Origin: Rotaria sordida | Lineage: Eukaryota; Rotifera; Eurotatoria; Philodinida; Philodinidae | DNA: 64,000 bases | NCBI GenBank assembly: GCA_905250125.1 | Contig: CAJNOL010000461.1 | Location: 62,001-126,000 of the forward strand | Direction of reading: 5' to 3' | Shown: piece by piece, positions 12,414 to 26,355 of the stretch | Numbering within the stretch: the stretch's first letter is position 1 | How the letters are laid out: each line of letters starts with the position of its first letter | The notes under the pieces: generated by a model | Told to the model about the DNA's origin: nothing | Database searches by the model: none | What the model saw: only the letters and a program-made list of their open reading frames with translations | Program-made: the position numbers and the translations under genes

Positions 12414-15383
12414 TGTGGTATAGAACATTTTCTTTCATTCTTATTTTCTATATGTTCGCTCTCGTCCGATGTATGTGTAGAAGAACGAAAAACTAATGTT
12501 GATGTTGGTCTATCGTTATTTTCTCTGCGTTCATCGACATCCGGTTGGTGCCTGGGGACATGAACATGATGATGACTAGCATCATTTATCATCTGTTGTT
12601 CTGATGTCTGTTGGAATGATGATGGTGATGGTTGGTCTCGTACTAATTTCGGAGATGTTGATGTAAGCTGAATACCACCAGTAGATGTCATTGCTGATGC
12701 CTTATAATTACGAAAAAAAAAAAAAAAAAGAAAAGATAAAAAAAAAATTATGAATCAATCATATATTTGACATACGCGTATACGTGCTGTAGCTGCATGT
12801 TGATTGCTTAAAGCCATGTCATTGATTGCATTGGGATTTCTAATTGAAATAAATGAAAAATTATTGATTAAATAAAAAAAAAGAAAAGAAAAATTAGGGT
12901 TTTTTTTTGTTTTTTTTACCGAAGTACAACAAAATTCAATGTGTCAGCTTTAATAGATTTAATAATTGGTGTTACTCCTGAATGTGCTTTACCCAAAAGA
13001 ATTTCTCCATTAACCTAAACAAAAAAAAAATAATAATAAAATGATTATTTTCCTTTTTATTTCAAGAGAGAGAGAGAGAGAGAGAGGAAAAAAATCAATA
13101 ATAATATTAAAAAACCATTTGTTAACAATATAGACATGTCAAAAAAACAATGCTGCTTTATTATTATTTTTTTCTATAGATGAATATAAATTAGAATATA
13201 AAGAATATATGAACAGAAAATGGCGAGTCACGCAATTATTTCAATAGATTATAAGATAGAGTACTTTGTTTGTCTGAAAATCATGAATGCTAAAGAAAGA
13301 GGAATTCCTTTTCTTTTTCTCTGCTTTTTTTTTCTCTGTCTCATCTTTCTTCTTTTTTTTTTTCGTCGTCGTTATTTTTTTTTTTTTTTTTGGTAAAAAT
13401 ATCACGCATACTGAACAGGAAATTCACAAAGCGAGTTTCTTTTTCCACCCGAACACGATTATAGTCACGCATTAAATCTCTAAATTAGAAAGCGGAAACA
13501 TTCTTATTTCTTCTTTTTTTTTTTGTTATATTCTTTTTATCGAAAAAGAAGAATAAAAATATTAAAGATTATTCTATCTTTACTTCAAGTAATTGATCGC
13601 CTGGACATATACGATTGTCACGATCAAGTAATGAACCAGGTTGAATATCACAAACAAAAACAGCTAATTTATTTGGATCACGATGTCCAATAAGAGAAAG
13701 TCCAAGTGGTTCATTGATTTCAGATAAATTTCTTTTTATATCAATAAAAAAAAGATCACCATTTAAATGTCCATATTGTTTACTTAATTCATCTTCAGTT
13801 TTTCGTTCATGTATTAAATTTGTTGTTAAAATTTTATTTTGTGATGGAGAATTTATTGTTGTTGTTGTTGTTGGAATGTGAGAAAAATTTGTTGGTGAAT
13901 AATCATTTGTTATTGATGATGATGGTGATGATGTTGTTGTTGGATTTGATGGATCGAGTAAACTCTGTACAATAAAATGAACAGGTGATTGTGCAGCACG
14001 AATTATTTCAACAGCACGATCATGTGATGCATCACGTAGATCATATCCATTAACATCAAGTATACGATCACCAGTTTTTAATGTACCATTACGTCCAGCT
14101 GGTGAATCGGGTAAAACATGTTTTATAAATATACCTGATATACATGATTCAATTGTATTTCCTGGACCAGAAAAATCTAATTTTCCACCAACAATACTTA
14201 TTCCTAAACTTTTAACATGTTCATTACGATAAAGTATAACTGTTCTTGGTGATCCCCATAATGTTGCACTTAATGTTTCACTGTCAATAACAGTTGGATA
14301 TGTTTGTTGATTATGATGAGACTCAAATTCATATAAATCACTATCATGAGTTTTTGTTTTTGTTGTTGTTGTTGTTGTTGTTGTTATAATAGGTTTAGTT
14401 AAAGAAGGTTCTATATTGGAACCAGTAATTCTATAAATAGATATACACAGAAAAAAACATGAATCTTTATAATTAATTTTGTTTAGTTTTTTTTTTCTTC
14501 TTACTCGGGTAATATTGGTGATAATGTTGTTTGTGGATCGAGCGTATGTTGTTTAAATTGTTTAGCTTCATCTCCAGGAATGAAAACGACACTAAAAAAA
14601 AATAAGATGATACGAAGCAGAGAAAGAGAGATAGAGAGCAAAAAAAAACTCATCTAGAAAAAGATATTATTTATTAAAATATATACCTGATATCTGACCC
14701 CATGAGTGAAGCACGTCGTATAATTGACCGTGCTTGTGCATTGCTTATCTTTTTCATATTTTCATTATTAATTGATAATATATAATCATCCGGTCTTAAA
14801 CCATGTTGATTCGTTATGGTTGTCGTTGGTGTTATGGAACGTATCAAGCATCCATTAACACCTTCATCAACATATGCATCAACAACTAAACCTAAACAGA
14901 GAAAGATTATTATGGTTTGTTTTTTCTAATAGAGATATATATGTATTATTTAATTTAATATATTTATATATATATATTACCAAGTTGATCAAAATTATGT
15001 TTAACACGTATTTCACGTTCAAGATATACAGGTAATTGTATAACTTCATGATTTAGAAATGTAATAACACGTCCGGAAGACTGTGAACTAGTCGATAGAG
15101 CAGGTGATGCCATACGCGACGATTGTCTTGATGAAGTCCATTTGGGTGTTATAGTTGGAGTTGTTGGCGTTTTGCTTGTTGATGTTATTATACTATTATT
15201 TTCATTATCATTATTATTATTTGTAAGTATTCGTTGATGTTGTGTAATAATGGCGTCCACTTCACGCGCATCTTCATCTATAATTGATGTTGTTGGAGTT
15301 ATTTTGGTTGGACAAATAACATTCTTTATCGGATGTTGATGAGTTAATGGAGACGATGATGTTGAAGAAAGTATAACATTATA

Positions 15384-15431
<48 letters not shown>

Positions 15432-18400
15432 GTCGTCGTCGTCACTACTCAAGTCAGGCTAAAAAAAAAACAACAGAAAATAATCAGTATACAATGATTT
15501 TTTTTTTCTTCGTCTTCTCGTTTTTCTTCTTAGCTTCGATAATGACGTTGAAAAAGGGAATAATCGATGAAAAGGAAAAAGAAGGAGATAATGGGTGTTT
15601 GCATAGTTCTTGACGAGACTGTTGTCACAATTGATAAACGAATTTGTACATGAGAACAGATGAAAAAACATTACTCTATATCTCATTCTCTAACTGACAT
15701 ATTTTGCTGTTACTAGATGTATAGCTACTTCTTTTATAGTGAACTGTATTTAGTAGAATATAGATCAATATGCTTAGAAAAAAAAAACAACTAATCTATA
15801 TCATCGAAGCAAACAAGCATGAGTATATAAGACTCAATCTGCTAATCATAATTGACTTGAATGCAAACAGACGCGCTCCGGGGGATCGAAAGGAGAATCA
15901 TCCGTTCGTACAATTACGCTGACGGCTCAACGATCATTTCCTTATGTATTACAGCATCAAGCTGTATATATGTTTATTTAAGTTTGACTTTCGCTCTTTA
16001 TTCTATCGGTTAATAATTCACAGTAGATCAAAAAAGAAAACATAAAGGAGAAGCAAAAGAGGGGAAAAAAAAGACGCAAGAAAAATAGAAAAAAAAAAAA
16101 AAGGAAAAAACTCAAAATATGTGCATGTGTGGCACACGAACAACCAGAGCGTGAGACACACGCAGGCAAGTATATACACAAAAGAATAACAGACGGATAG
16201 AAAGGCAAAAAGACCGGGCAGCTACATAACGGCGACAACAAATAGTAATTCTTTCTGTCCGCCTTTTTTGGTGCGGTACCACAGAAGCGAGCGAACACAC
16301 ACACACGCACATACACAAGATACAATGTTTCTTTTCCTTTTCTTTTACTTGTTTCTTTTTTTTTTTTTTTGTTACATATAGTCTCTTTTTCTGTGTTCCT
16401 CTATCCTTACAAGGCACCACTAACATTTTCCTTGAAGAATAAGACGCGAAGAACGACAAACAAAAAAAAACGGCTATAATTGAAAAACAACGGATGATGT
16501 ATGGAACACAGTGTATCATTCATACATCTTTTTTTTTCCGCTAGATCACGCATTCACACAGAAACAAGTGGATTTACCGCGTGTTTTTTTTTTTATACAA
16601 GAAATTTGCAATTATTATAGACGACAATATATATCTATATATAATACAATGTTTTTTTCATAACGAAATAAATATAAGGTCAGAATGAAGTCAACAAAAG
16701 AAATAAATTAAATTAGAAATAAAACAGCAAAAAAATATATATATATATATATATATTAGAAATATATGTCTTACTTGAGTATAAACATCGCTTGACCTTC
16801 CTGAACAAGTAAAACAAAAACGAAAAATTGAACGTTTACGATGCTTTAACATTTGTACTCGAATAAAAATACGTGTTTATATGATAGTGATATTATATGT
16901 ATGTGTTTTTTTTCTTCGCTCGTCTGTTTTTTTATTTTTTTTTGCTCATGTCTTACTGACTCATTGCATATAGATAATGTTGATAAATGCATCTTGAATC
17001 ACATATTTATATATACATGTATATTTATATATGTATACATTGTCTACCTGTCGAATATACCACTTATTTGTTACACACTTCGTTCTCTTTTGTATTGCAA
17101 TCATTCATTTCGAATTATTTCGATTCGATTTAAACTATCCACATGACATATGAGATTGAAGAAGAAGAATCATTCATATAATAAAGCCTTTTTTGTTAAT
17201 CGAATCACCCTACATCACATATATACACACCTCAGTGATTTTTGTTTTTCTTTCTTTTTATCTAAACACATAACACGTATGTGTATTTAGCTTATTAGAA
17301 ACGACGTTATTATTACACGATCAACATATTGATTAAATATTGATGCCAACTAAGATATTAGGATATTATTTTTCTCACTTATATTCTCTCTCTCTCATAT
17401 ATCACATACCTTCTTGGATTTCTTCATATCGTTTTATATGTTAAAAAAACATAGATCAACCAAATATATTGATTGCGAACAATGAGATATACATGTGTAT
17501 ATATGTATTCGAACAAAAAAAAAATAAATAAATAAGCACCAACAATAGAAGATAAAAATCAAGATATAATCAATGCCAAAAAAAGAAGAAGAAGAAGAAG
17601 AAGAAGAAGAAGAAGAAGGATCCGAAAGCCACAGGAAACATCGAACAGAACAGAAACTGTGTACTAGAGCAAAGGATAATCTGAGCAAGAAAAAGAAATT
17701 GGTATATATAGACGAAGAAGAGAGATCGTTTCTCGCGTTTTAATCAAGATGCATCCGTTATGTCGACAACGCTGCTGTTTTTCCATTGCTACTGCTCAAA
17801 TGTCAAAAGCGTTCTGTTTTGTTCTTTTCCAGTATGTGTCCTCAAGAGATTGACTGTTCTTCCTTTTCTTCTCTGCCTTTTTCTATCTCCTATGACTAGT
17901 CCAGCCTTAACACTCGCCGCCATCATCATTGAAACTACATCAGCCGTACAACGATTAGTGTACGATGACTATAGCCGTCATCATCATTCTCGATTATAAT
18001 CGAATTTGTTCGGTATATATGCGTTTTCGTTCTTGTCTTTTTTATTCCCTCGGGTAGTCAATGTTGCTTGCTAAAGAAAACGAGTCCGAAGAAAAAAAAA
18101 ATCACTAATCTACTCACTTCATGGAAACATCCCATTGAGTCAAATTTATTCGTCATTTGTCGCAATGATGACGGTCGCATAATATGTGCCTGTTCTTGGT
18201 CATGATTATTTGTTGTTTCATGTGTTTGTCGTGAACGAGATAATCGTTTTACTGATGAAAAACTTGAACGTGGTGAATCACCGGATGTAGCTGTTGCTAT
18301 TGTTTGGGACATTATATTATTATTATTATTAGAAGTGTTATTTGTTGATTGTCGATTAAATTTTGTTGCTGTAAAAGCAGATGGACCACGCAAACGATCA

Positions 18401-21400
18401 TAAAATGGATAAGAAACAATTTGTGGTATAAGAACAAGATGATCTGATTGAAAATTTTGAAATTCAGGTAAATTTATTATTATATTTGTTGATAATTTTT
18501 GTTTTGTTTTTGGTAATAAATCAAGATATTCGTCTGTATTTAATTGTCGAATTTGATCTTTTCGAAATTCTTTTTTTTCTAATGAAATTAATTTTAAAGA
18601 ATTTTTATCACGACAATTTCTACGATTAGTACTTGATGAACGTGGTTCAATTTTATTTTTCATATTTTCTTTATCTAATAATGATTCCAAATATTCATGT
18701 CTACTGAGTATAGCTGGAGCTGATAAAGCAATACCAGCTGATACAGCTGCTTGTTTCATTAATGATGAACGTGCAGGGCGATGACTTGAAACAGAACGCT
18801 AAAATAAAAAAATAAAAAACGACATTTGTTTAAAATTTCAATTTTTATATATAGAATTTATCCAAATAAGTTTGTTGTATTTTTTTTTTTTGGAATGAGT
18901 TATATGGTTAAGAAGATAGAGCAAAAGCAAAGATTAGACAATTTGATTAGTTTATAAGAGCACCTATGTTTTCGCTTTTCTAAGTTGAGATTAATTGGAA
19001 TTTGATAAATAAAAAGAAGTAAAAAAGAAAAAAAAGAAGGATTCGAATATTATGATTTCAAGGTTTTTTTTTTCTTCTCTTATGTTAATTTAATTTAGAA
19101 ATTTACTTTTCTATGGTTACTATAATTACTTAAATGAAAATTTTCTAAATTAAAAAACAAAATCTTAAGTTAGATCTATGATTTGTTACCTGAAGAAATC
19201 TTTCATCATAATCATATTCATCTCTAGGCTATGGATTATTCATATATAAATTATCCATAATCAAAATATAAAAATAGTTCAACTCGGAGAAACTCTATAA
19301 TCTTGTTGCGTATCGACTCTAGAGATATGATGGTTTGTAATAGGCTAATATATTTTTGTTTTGTAAATGATAAAAATCACGTCGGAAAAAATCTATCATT
19401 TGTTTTCTTGTTTCAAATTCAATAGAACTATTCTATTTGAGATACACATGAAACTTTGTATTCAATAATGTTGTCTAACTAAATTTGTTTTGCTCTGTGC
19501 ATGACTAAAAATAATAGCCTTACAAAACATTATAAGAAAGCCTGTACCAATACTATGCTAAAATTAGAACACACTAACATAAACATACAGGAAAACATCT
19601 TCCTGTATCCTGATGCTTGTGGGTTGTAATTTAATATAACGTTTGGTCTATTCCGAACACGAGTAATCGATTATTAGTCGATTGATGATTATTTTACAAG
19701 ACTTTTTTTTTTTTTATTTCTTCTATCGAATTTCAAACTAATATAAATTTTTGTGTAAATAATTGAAGACAAAAAAAAAAGTAATTTTAAATAATAATTA
19801 TTAATTAATATTTAAACACATGTATTTTTGTATGATTAATGAAAAATGTTGCAAAGTTTTAATTTCTTTTTTTGTTTTTTAAATTCTTCAGTGTTCTCTT
19901 TTAATTTTATTAATAAAAACATTTTTATACATAATTATAAAAGAGAAATAGAGATATAATTTATTCATATCTTTATTCAATGTATTAAGTCTATAAAGAA
20001 AAAAACAAAAAAAGCTTGCTTATTTCTTTTTTTTCCTTTTGCTTTACTCTACTATATTTGTTCTTTATCAAGGAAATAAAAGAAGAAGAATTGATGAATA
20101 AAGGGCAAGTATTTCTTACTATCCTCGTAATGAAAAATAATAATCGAATAAATTCCTCATTAACTATATCAAAGAAAATCCTATTAATCTCATCCTACTT
20201 TGATCTACACAAAGAGGATATATATATATGAAAATAATTTTCTTTTTTATATTAGCTAATCAAAAAAAAAAAAATTCAATTATCAATTCATTGCTAAATG
20301 ACCTATATTATGATTGATATAATATGCTAGAATGTTAAATTTATTCTGTATCTTTGACCTTTTGTTTATGATTAGAAAAGCAAAATCGATTGAATTCAAT
20401 TCTATTGTTAGTATATATACATATATGATCAATTTACCTCAAAGATAACACTTTAAAACTAAATAAACAAATGATATTCTAAATATTTATATAGAGAATA
20501 AACAAATATAAAAGATATATATATATATAATTACCTGATGATTATTAATCATGACATTTTTTCCTGTACTTTTACTGCGTGATGTACGTTGATTTATTTG
20601 ATTATTATTATTATTATTATTATTATTATTTATATCTTGATCACTATCAGTTAAGATTTTATCATCATCCTTGTCATTTTTAAATTTTGGATATGGTAAT
20701 GGTTTTGATAAACTTAATTTAACTGGACCAATGGGTGTTGATTTTAATATTTTAATAACATCATCTAATGTCATATTTTCAAGTGTTATATCATTAACAG
20801 AAACTAAACGATCACCTGGAACAATTCTTCCATCTAATTGTGCAACACCACTAGGTACTAATGCACGTATAACAATAACAGGTGAATAACTTGGATTTGA
20901 TGGATCTTGATAATCAAGTACAGAAAATCCAAGACCATATTCAGTTTTATGTAATTCAATATCAATAATTGATGTTGACCATAAAGCTAAATTTGAAATA
21001 ACTTCAAGTGAACGAGATTTATATTGTTTTATTGTACGTATTGATGATGATGGAGTAAGATTTAATAATGAATTTGGTGAATCTAATGTTCCCATACTTT
21101 TAGCTTTAACAACAATTTCAGCTGTTTTACCAAATGTTATTGAATGTGAACGATTATGATTATGAATATTATTTTTTATAGATATTTCATTTGTTTGAGA
21201 AATTTTACGACGAGCACAAACAAGTTTAACTTGATGTTTAACACGTTTAAGAATTTCAATAACATGTATATGATTTTTTCCATATAAAATTTGATTATTA
21301 ACCTTTGTAAAAAAATAAAAGAAAAGAAAAAAAATACAAATAATTATTTTCAATATTCTAAATTAAATTTCCTTACTTCTAAAAGTTCATCACCGGATTT

Positions 21401-24400
21401 CAATGTTCCTTCTGTACCAATAGGTCCATCACGTAATAATGCACGTATATAATGATGTGGTCGAACTTCTTCACCATTTTCAATATCAACAGTACCTTCA
21501 AGTGTTATTCCAAGACCACCATTATCAGGTTTATAAACATCAATTATTAATATATCATAATTATTTCCTAAAACTTTAGTCCATTTTTGACGTATTTGTT
21601 CATGAATATCTATTGGAGATTGAAATTCAAGTTTTTCTTGAAGTTGATGTGATGATTCAAGTGCTTCAAAAATAAAAAAATAAAAATTTTTCTTTGAAAA
21701 CAAAAACAAAAAAAAATCAATATTACCAATCATTTCTTTAATTTTTTCAAATTTAATACCATCAAGATAACGTCGAACTTTAAGTCGTACAGATGAACTT
21801 GTATTTTGTAATAAATAAAGTGCTTGAATATTAGAAAATCCATTAAGTGATTGATCATTAACTTCAATTATTTGATCACCTATTGCTAAACGACCATCAC
21901 GAGAACATACACTACCTTCAGCTATATCACGAATAAATATACCAGCTATGGCATCTAAATATAAAACAAAAATACAAATCGAAGGATTAAAAAGAAAAAA
22001 AAGAAAATTTATTTTTTTTTTTGTTTTTTGCTTTAATAGGTAGTTTTATATAGACGCAATAGAAATGAGAAATGATACAAACAATATAGACTCAATTATC
22101 ATCTTAGTTCAATCATGCATAGAAGTTACTTATCAATAAAATCAAACCTTCCGGTTTTTTTTCCTTTTAGTAATTCAAATGTAAGGTTTTAAATAAATTT
22201 TGCTTCAATTATACTTCCTTTCTCATTTTCTCGTTTTTATAATCTATCCGAAAAAAGAAAAGAAAAGAAAAGAAAAACAAAAGTTATTTTACCATTATTC
22301 GTAGAATCAGGACTGACATAACCGGCAACAGTAATACCTAAACCATCATCACCTTTTTCCAATGTTACATCCAATAGTTGTGTGCCATCTTCATATTGAC
22401 ACTAAACATATTGATACAATCAAATAACGACAGTTTGATATATAGATATATGTCGAGAGAGGAACAAGTAGCTTCTTTAACATAGTATTATTAGATCTGT
22501 AAGTGCTTTCTAACGCTCAGTTCTAAAGCAGGCGCAAAAAAAAGATGTGGAAGATTAACAATCGACAATCGACTCGCACTCGTCTTGCTTCTTTAATAGA
22601 ATCGACGGCATAGACACGCACTTTGACTAGGGTGAATGCTTGTTTCTTTTTTTCTTCTCTCTCTCTCTCTCCTTCTCTCACTCACATCCTCTCTTTTCCA
22701 ACTAGTAGAACTATCAGAACAACCTGTCATGCTTATGTTGTGTGCAAAGACGCTTGAGTCGAGAAGTTGACGAGAATGACGAAGGGTGAAGAAAAGAAAG
22801 TGCCCAAAGGATCCGAAAGATGGATGGAAAAAGAGGAAAGGATGCTAAATAAGAAGGAGAGAATATATATATATATATGAGTTGGAGGAAAGTGAGAAAG
22901 ACGTCTCATACATGCATCTAGTCTCGTTTAGAAAGATAATTAATCGCTCTCTTTTTCTTTCCTGCTATTTTATAATATTAATAAAAATTAGATATATAAA
23001 CCTGTTCACGGAGATTTTCAAAAATTTTTTCAAAATTATGATTGCTTTCAAGTAAACGTTCAGTACGAAGTACAATTCGATTTTGTGAATCATTTATAAT
23101 TCCATCATTATCAGTAATCATTGACTGAGAAGGTGTTGTTGTTGATAATGTATTATCATCTGTTGTTCGTGTCAAATTTTCTAATGTTGATAATGGACTT
23201 TGTGCCACTAATGGCTGTTTATTCATCGTTATGTCAGTTGCTGTTGCTGTTGTTACTGTTGAAGATGCTGTTGGTTCACGTACACTTCGTGCAACAACAA
23301 GACGAACTTGTTGAGAGCATTGTCGAAGTATACCAGCTACTTGTTCAGAACTCATACCACGTACACAAACATGGTTTATTTGAAATAAGTGATCACCCGT
23401 ACGTATACGACCATCCTAAATTGAAATAGACAAAAAAACGGATATTAGGAATTTTTGATGTATTGATCATAAGATTGGTAGTATATATAAGCAAATGACT
23501 GGGTTGTCTTTCTCGACCGTGCTATTTTCTCTTCTCGTTCTATCATTCTTTTTTTTTTGCTATAACGATATATACATACTGGCTATCATTTATTAGACCA
23601 ATTTATTTTCTTCCTTTCATTCCCTATCCTTTTTTTTTATCAGGTTTTCTTTCTATCTGTCTGTCTTCTTCTTCTTCTTGTGTCTATATGTTTTCTTTTG
23701 TTGGAACAATTGTAAAAAACCAGCTGGAAAGGAAGAAAATATGAATATATAATTAAAAGAAAAAAAAAGAGAAGTAATATAATATGATTAACTAGGTATT
23801 ACTTTATCGACAATTGAACCAGGCACAATTGCTTTGACAACAACACCCGTTGACTTATTACCAGTAATGCCAAAGCCTAGCCCGGAGCCGTCGTTGGTTA
23901 ATTCGACAATTTCAATTTGTGTCCACAATGTATTTAGCTAAATAAAATAAATATAAATTAAATAGAGATATATATCATATGTATATATCTATTTGTTTAT
24001 CTGTGCAATTAATCATAGTCTTACCACCATGTCGACGTGAGAAGGCGTCGACAATGTCGGAACACAGCTGTGTCCGTCGTTGTTCGACGTTGCCACGGCC
24101 GCATGAGGATAATCAGTAGTTGTAGCAATGACAACAAGTTCAATAGATAAACGTGTTAAATCAAGAAGAAGTTGATGAGCACGAACGGCAAGTGTTGAAT
24201 CTTGTGAATCCAAATAAATATTGTTGATACACACAATTTGATCGCCTATTCGTAGTTGACCATTTCTAAACAAAAATCAAAAAAAAAATAAATAAAATAA
24301 AAGATGAAATATACACATCATTATATGTACGCATATTCACATCATCAGAGACAATCTTGGCTTCACACACAAAATTCTCAATTTAGCGCCAAGAGAAATA

Positions 24401-26355
24401 GGCGAACAAGAAGAAGCAAGAAGAGAAGAAGAAGAAGAAAAAAAAGAATGAAAAAAAAAAACCATTCTATCTTTGTAGTCCATCAACGTCTTAGATAATT
24501 TAATTTTCATGATAAAATATCCATCGTGTGCACGTAAACCAACAATCTACATCCTTGTTATCATCTTTTTGTTAGCCCTATTATTAACATACAAAATGTT
24601 AAAAAAACACGTTTCATATGGTGTGACTTTACTGTTAGCTATAAATCATATATATCTTCTCACTTTTTTTTATTATATATATATATAATAATAATAATAA
24701 TAATCATAGTGATAATAATAATAGTTCTTACTTGGCTGTCAATAATAATTTTTTTTCTCATATGTCCTATTAGATAATAGAGCACAAAGCTAGGTGCGTT
24801 CATTGTAGTCTTATAATTAATAAACCTGCTGCTATTTCCTATTCATGATGATGTTGATGATGACAGTGATGATGATGATGATGATGATAATGATCTATTC
24901 CTTCCGCTCTTTTCTTATTTCTTATATTTTTTTTTCTTTTTATATTCAACGGGTTTATCCTTTGTGACAATAGTAGATGATCTCTTGAGACCTACGCAAG
25001 ACGATTGATTCTTTCTTTTTTTTTTTTTCATATATATACACTAAAAACTAAGAATAAAAAAAGTGTTATCGATTTTTTTTTGTTCTTTTCTTTGTTTCAT
25101 AGATGGCACTAAATTGAAACATATTTACTATCTCCAAAAAAACAAAAAAAAAAAAATTTTTTTTTTTTTTCTAGATCCATTCTTGAGGCAAACTTGTCAA
25201 TGTATATTTCTCTTTTCGGCTTTTATGTGCGTGCCGACAACTGTCAAAAGTGGCAGAGCATAGAGCATATACGCTAGAAAAGTACAAATAGAAAAAAGAT
25301 GGTTGTTACTCTCGCGGCATGCATTCTTCTATCATAGAACAAAAAAAATTGACACGATAGAGCAAAAGAAATTATTTGTAAATCATCTCTTTTTCCATTG
25401 CCTATATCATAAAAGAATAGAAAACATGATTTGTTGGCATTGAAGGTCATAAAAGAATGAAGCATGCAAAAAAGAAATTTTATTAAATGACATTCTTCAT
25501 AAAAAAAAAACAAGCGAGTAATTAATATATTTATTTATCTTGTGCATAACTATGTAATCAAAAATATGCAATAATGATGTCGATTATAATAGCTATCAAT
25601 GCAATTTTCGATTAATTCTTTTTTTTTTGTAAATATGTCGATAGAAAACAGATCATGGATCTTTTGCTAATGAGAATCCCATGAGAGATAAAAAAAAGGA
25701 GAAAACCTGAGATAAAAAACAGGTGAATAACTCAAGGCATGAAAAACAAACTTGATAGGAAAAGAAAATAGCGAAGAACTTACACATCAGCAAGGCTATT
25801 CGGTTGAATATCATCAATAAAAATTGCATTAATACCCAATAATCGATGTTTATATGCGATTATATTAAATCCTAATGATTCGTCGGGTGTTTTTTTATTC
25901 AAAATAACTTTTCGAATCGCACTTTCATCCGATAAATGATCGTTGTTCTCAATATCTAAAATAATTTAATCATATTTATTTTTGCATTATTAAAAACAAA
26001 CAAACAAACAAATAAATAAACTATACCTGAATTCGTTGTTTTATCGTTAATTAATGTCAAATGACCTTTTATATCAAAATCAAATAAACAATTTTTTATT
26101 AAATAATTTCCTTTTTCAAATTCAAATTTTATCTGTTGAAAAGATTCTTGTAAATTATATAATGTATTAAATAATCGACTATCAAGAATTTGTTGTAATG
26201 AATTAATATTAGCTTGTTCTTCACAATTATTATGTTGATATAAACGTTCACTCAATCGTTTTAATATTGTACTGGCTTCTGAATAAAGAAAACAAAATGT
26301 TCAAAAAGACACTTTCAAACTAATTAAAGATCTTGTTACCACATAGTTGAGCCAT
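10024..26355 (-). CDS. MPDZ: Multi-PDZ polarity scaffold, MPDZ (MUPP1)/PATJ family, L27 + 11 PDZ
   Basis: This scaffold tethers Crumbs/PALS1-type complexes and membrane proteins at cell junctions. Exons in order: 26355-26340, 26278-26027, 25955-25784, 24265-24025, 23937-23803, 23415-23002, 22401-22293, 21954-21727, 21663-21377, 21302-20535, 19228-19190, 18798-18118, 15458-14981, 14891-14687, 14591-14505, 14430-13584, 13014-12920, 12839-12776, 12700-11956, 11895-11543, 11449-11360, 11264-11063, 11003-10870, 10802-10538, 10485-10451 (or 10432), 10367-10251, 10185-10024; about 2,406 aa. L27 lies near residues 5-70. Ligand loops: LGFN 117, GLGF 246, GLGI 430, GLGI 572, GLGF 741, LGLV 1273, LGIS 1445, LGLS 1613, FGLT 2079, LGLS 2202, LGF 2302. 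The fifth PDZ ([21 protein letters not shown]) matches vertebrate MPDZ/PATJ PDZ5. Linkers are Ser/Thr/Asn-rich and fast-evolving. Which vertebrate paralogue it equals cannot be decided by eye. One exon edge near 10440 is off by one base. Confidence 0.93.
11543..12700 (-). other. Low-complexity linker exons between PDZ8 and PDZ9 of the MPDZ/PATJ gene
   Basis: Two large exons (12700-11956 and 11895-11543) encode about 366 residues almost without a folded domain. They are rich in Ser, Thr, Asn, Gln and His, with A-rich ([11 protein letters not shown]) and S-rich ([13 protein letters not shown]) runs. They lie between the end of PDZ8 (NFVVLR) and the start of PDZ9 ([10 protein letters not shown]). 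Phase is kept on both sides, so they are real coding exons. Expected to be disordered and possibly phosphorylated. Confidence 0.8.
13065..13087. repeat. (GA)n microsatellite in an MPDZ intron
   Basis: A run of GA dinucleotides in the 569-nt intron between the exons ending at 13584 and starting at 13014. The same intron holds long T runs near 13320-13395. No exon-like stretch was found in it. Confidence 0.8.
15382..15431 (-). repeat. (AAT)n trinucleotide repeat encoding an Asn run in the MPDZ gene
   Basis: About 16 consecutive ATT units on the + strand read as AAT codons on the coding strand, directly after four GAC codons (DDDD then poly-Asn) in the exon 15458-14981, upstream of PDZ6. A second Asn run (about ten codons) lies in the exon 21302-20535 near 20600-20630. 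Such coding repeats often vary in length between alleles. Confidence 0.85.
16775..16852 (-). CDS. Candidate alternative first coding exon of the MPDZ/PATJ gene
   Basis: Inside the 2.66-kb intron, an ATG at 16852 opens a 26-codon stretch ([16 protein letters not shown] then [10 protein letters not shown]) that ends at a strong donor (CAA|GTAAGA). It ends in phase 0, exactly matching the next exon, which starts PDLSSDDDD at 15458. The resulting short product would have a basic, Cys-containing N-terminus followed by PDZ6-PDZ11 and would lack L27 and PDZ1-5. As a normal internal exon it fails: the nearest usable acceptor (CAG at about 16801) gives a 26-nt exon that brings a stop into frame. The alternative-promoter reading is an inference from frame, donor and codon use. 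Confidence 0.5.
17584..17618. repeat. (GAA)n microsatellite in an MPDZ intron
   Basis: About eleven GAA units on the + strand, i.e. (TTC)n on the gene's strand, in the 2.66-kb intron. Confidence 0.85.

Larger units (their letters stand above)
15459..18117 (-). other. Longest MPDZ intron (2.66 kb), with candidate internal promoter
   Basis: It separates exons 18798-18118 (linker after PDZ5) and 15458-14981 (PDZ6), which join in phase 0. It contains poly-T/poly-A tracts, an (AT)n run near 16736-16755, a (GAA)n run at 17584-17618 and the candidate alternative first exon at 16775-16852. Other introns of the gene without exon signal include 24266-25783 (1.5 kb), 19229-20534 (1.3 kb) and 22402-23001 (0.6 kb). 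Confidence 0.7.

Noticed and set aside
16775-16800. 26-nt internal exon of the MPDZ gene (acceptor CAG before GAAGG)
   Set aside because: It would put a stop in frame after joining to the next exon; the alternative first-exon reading fits instead.
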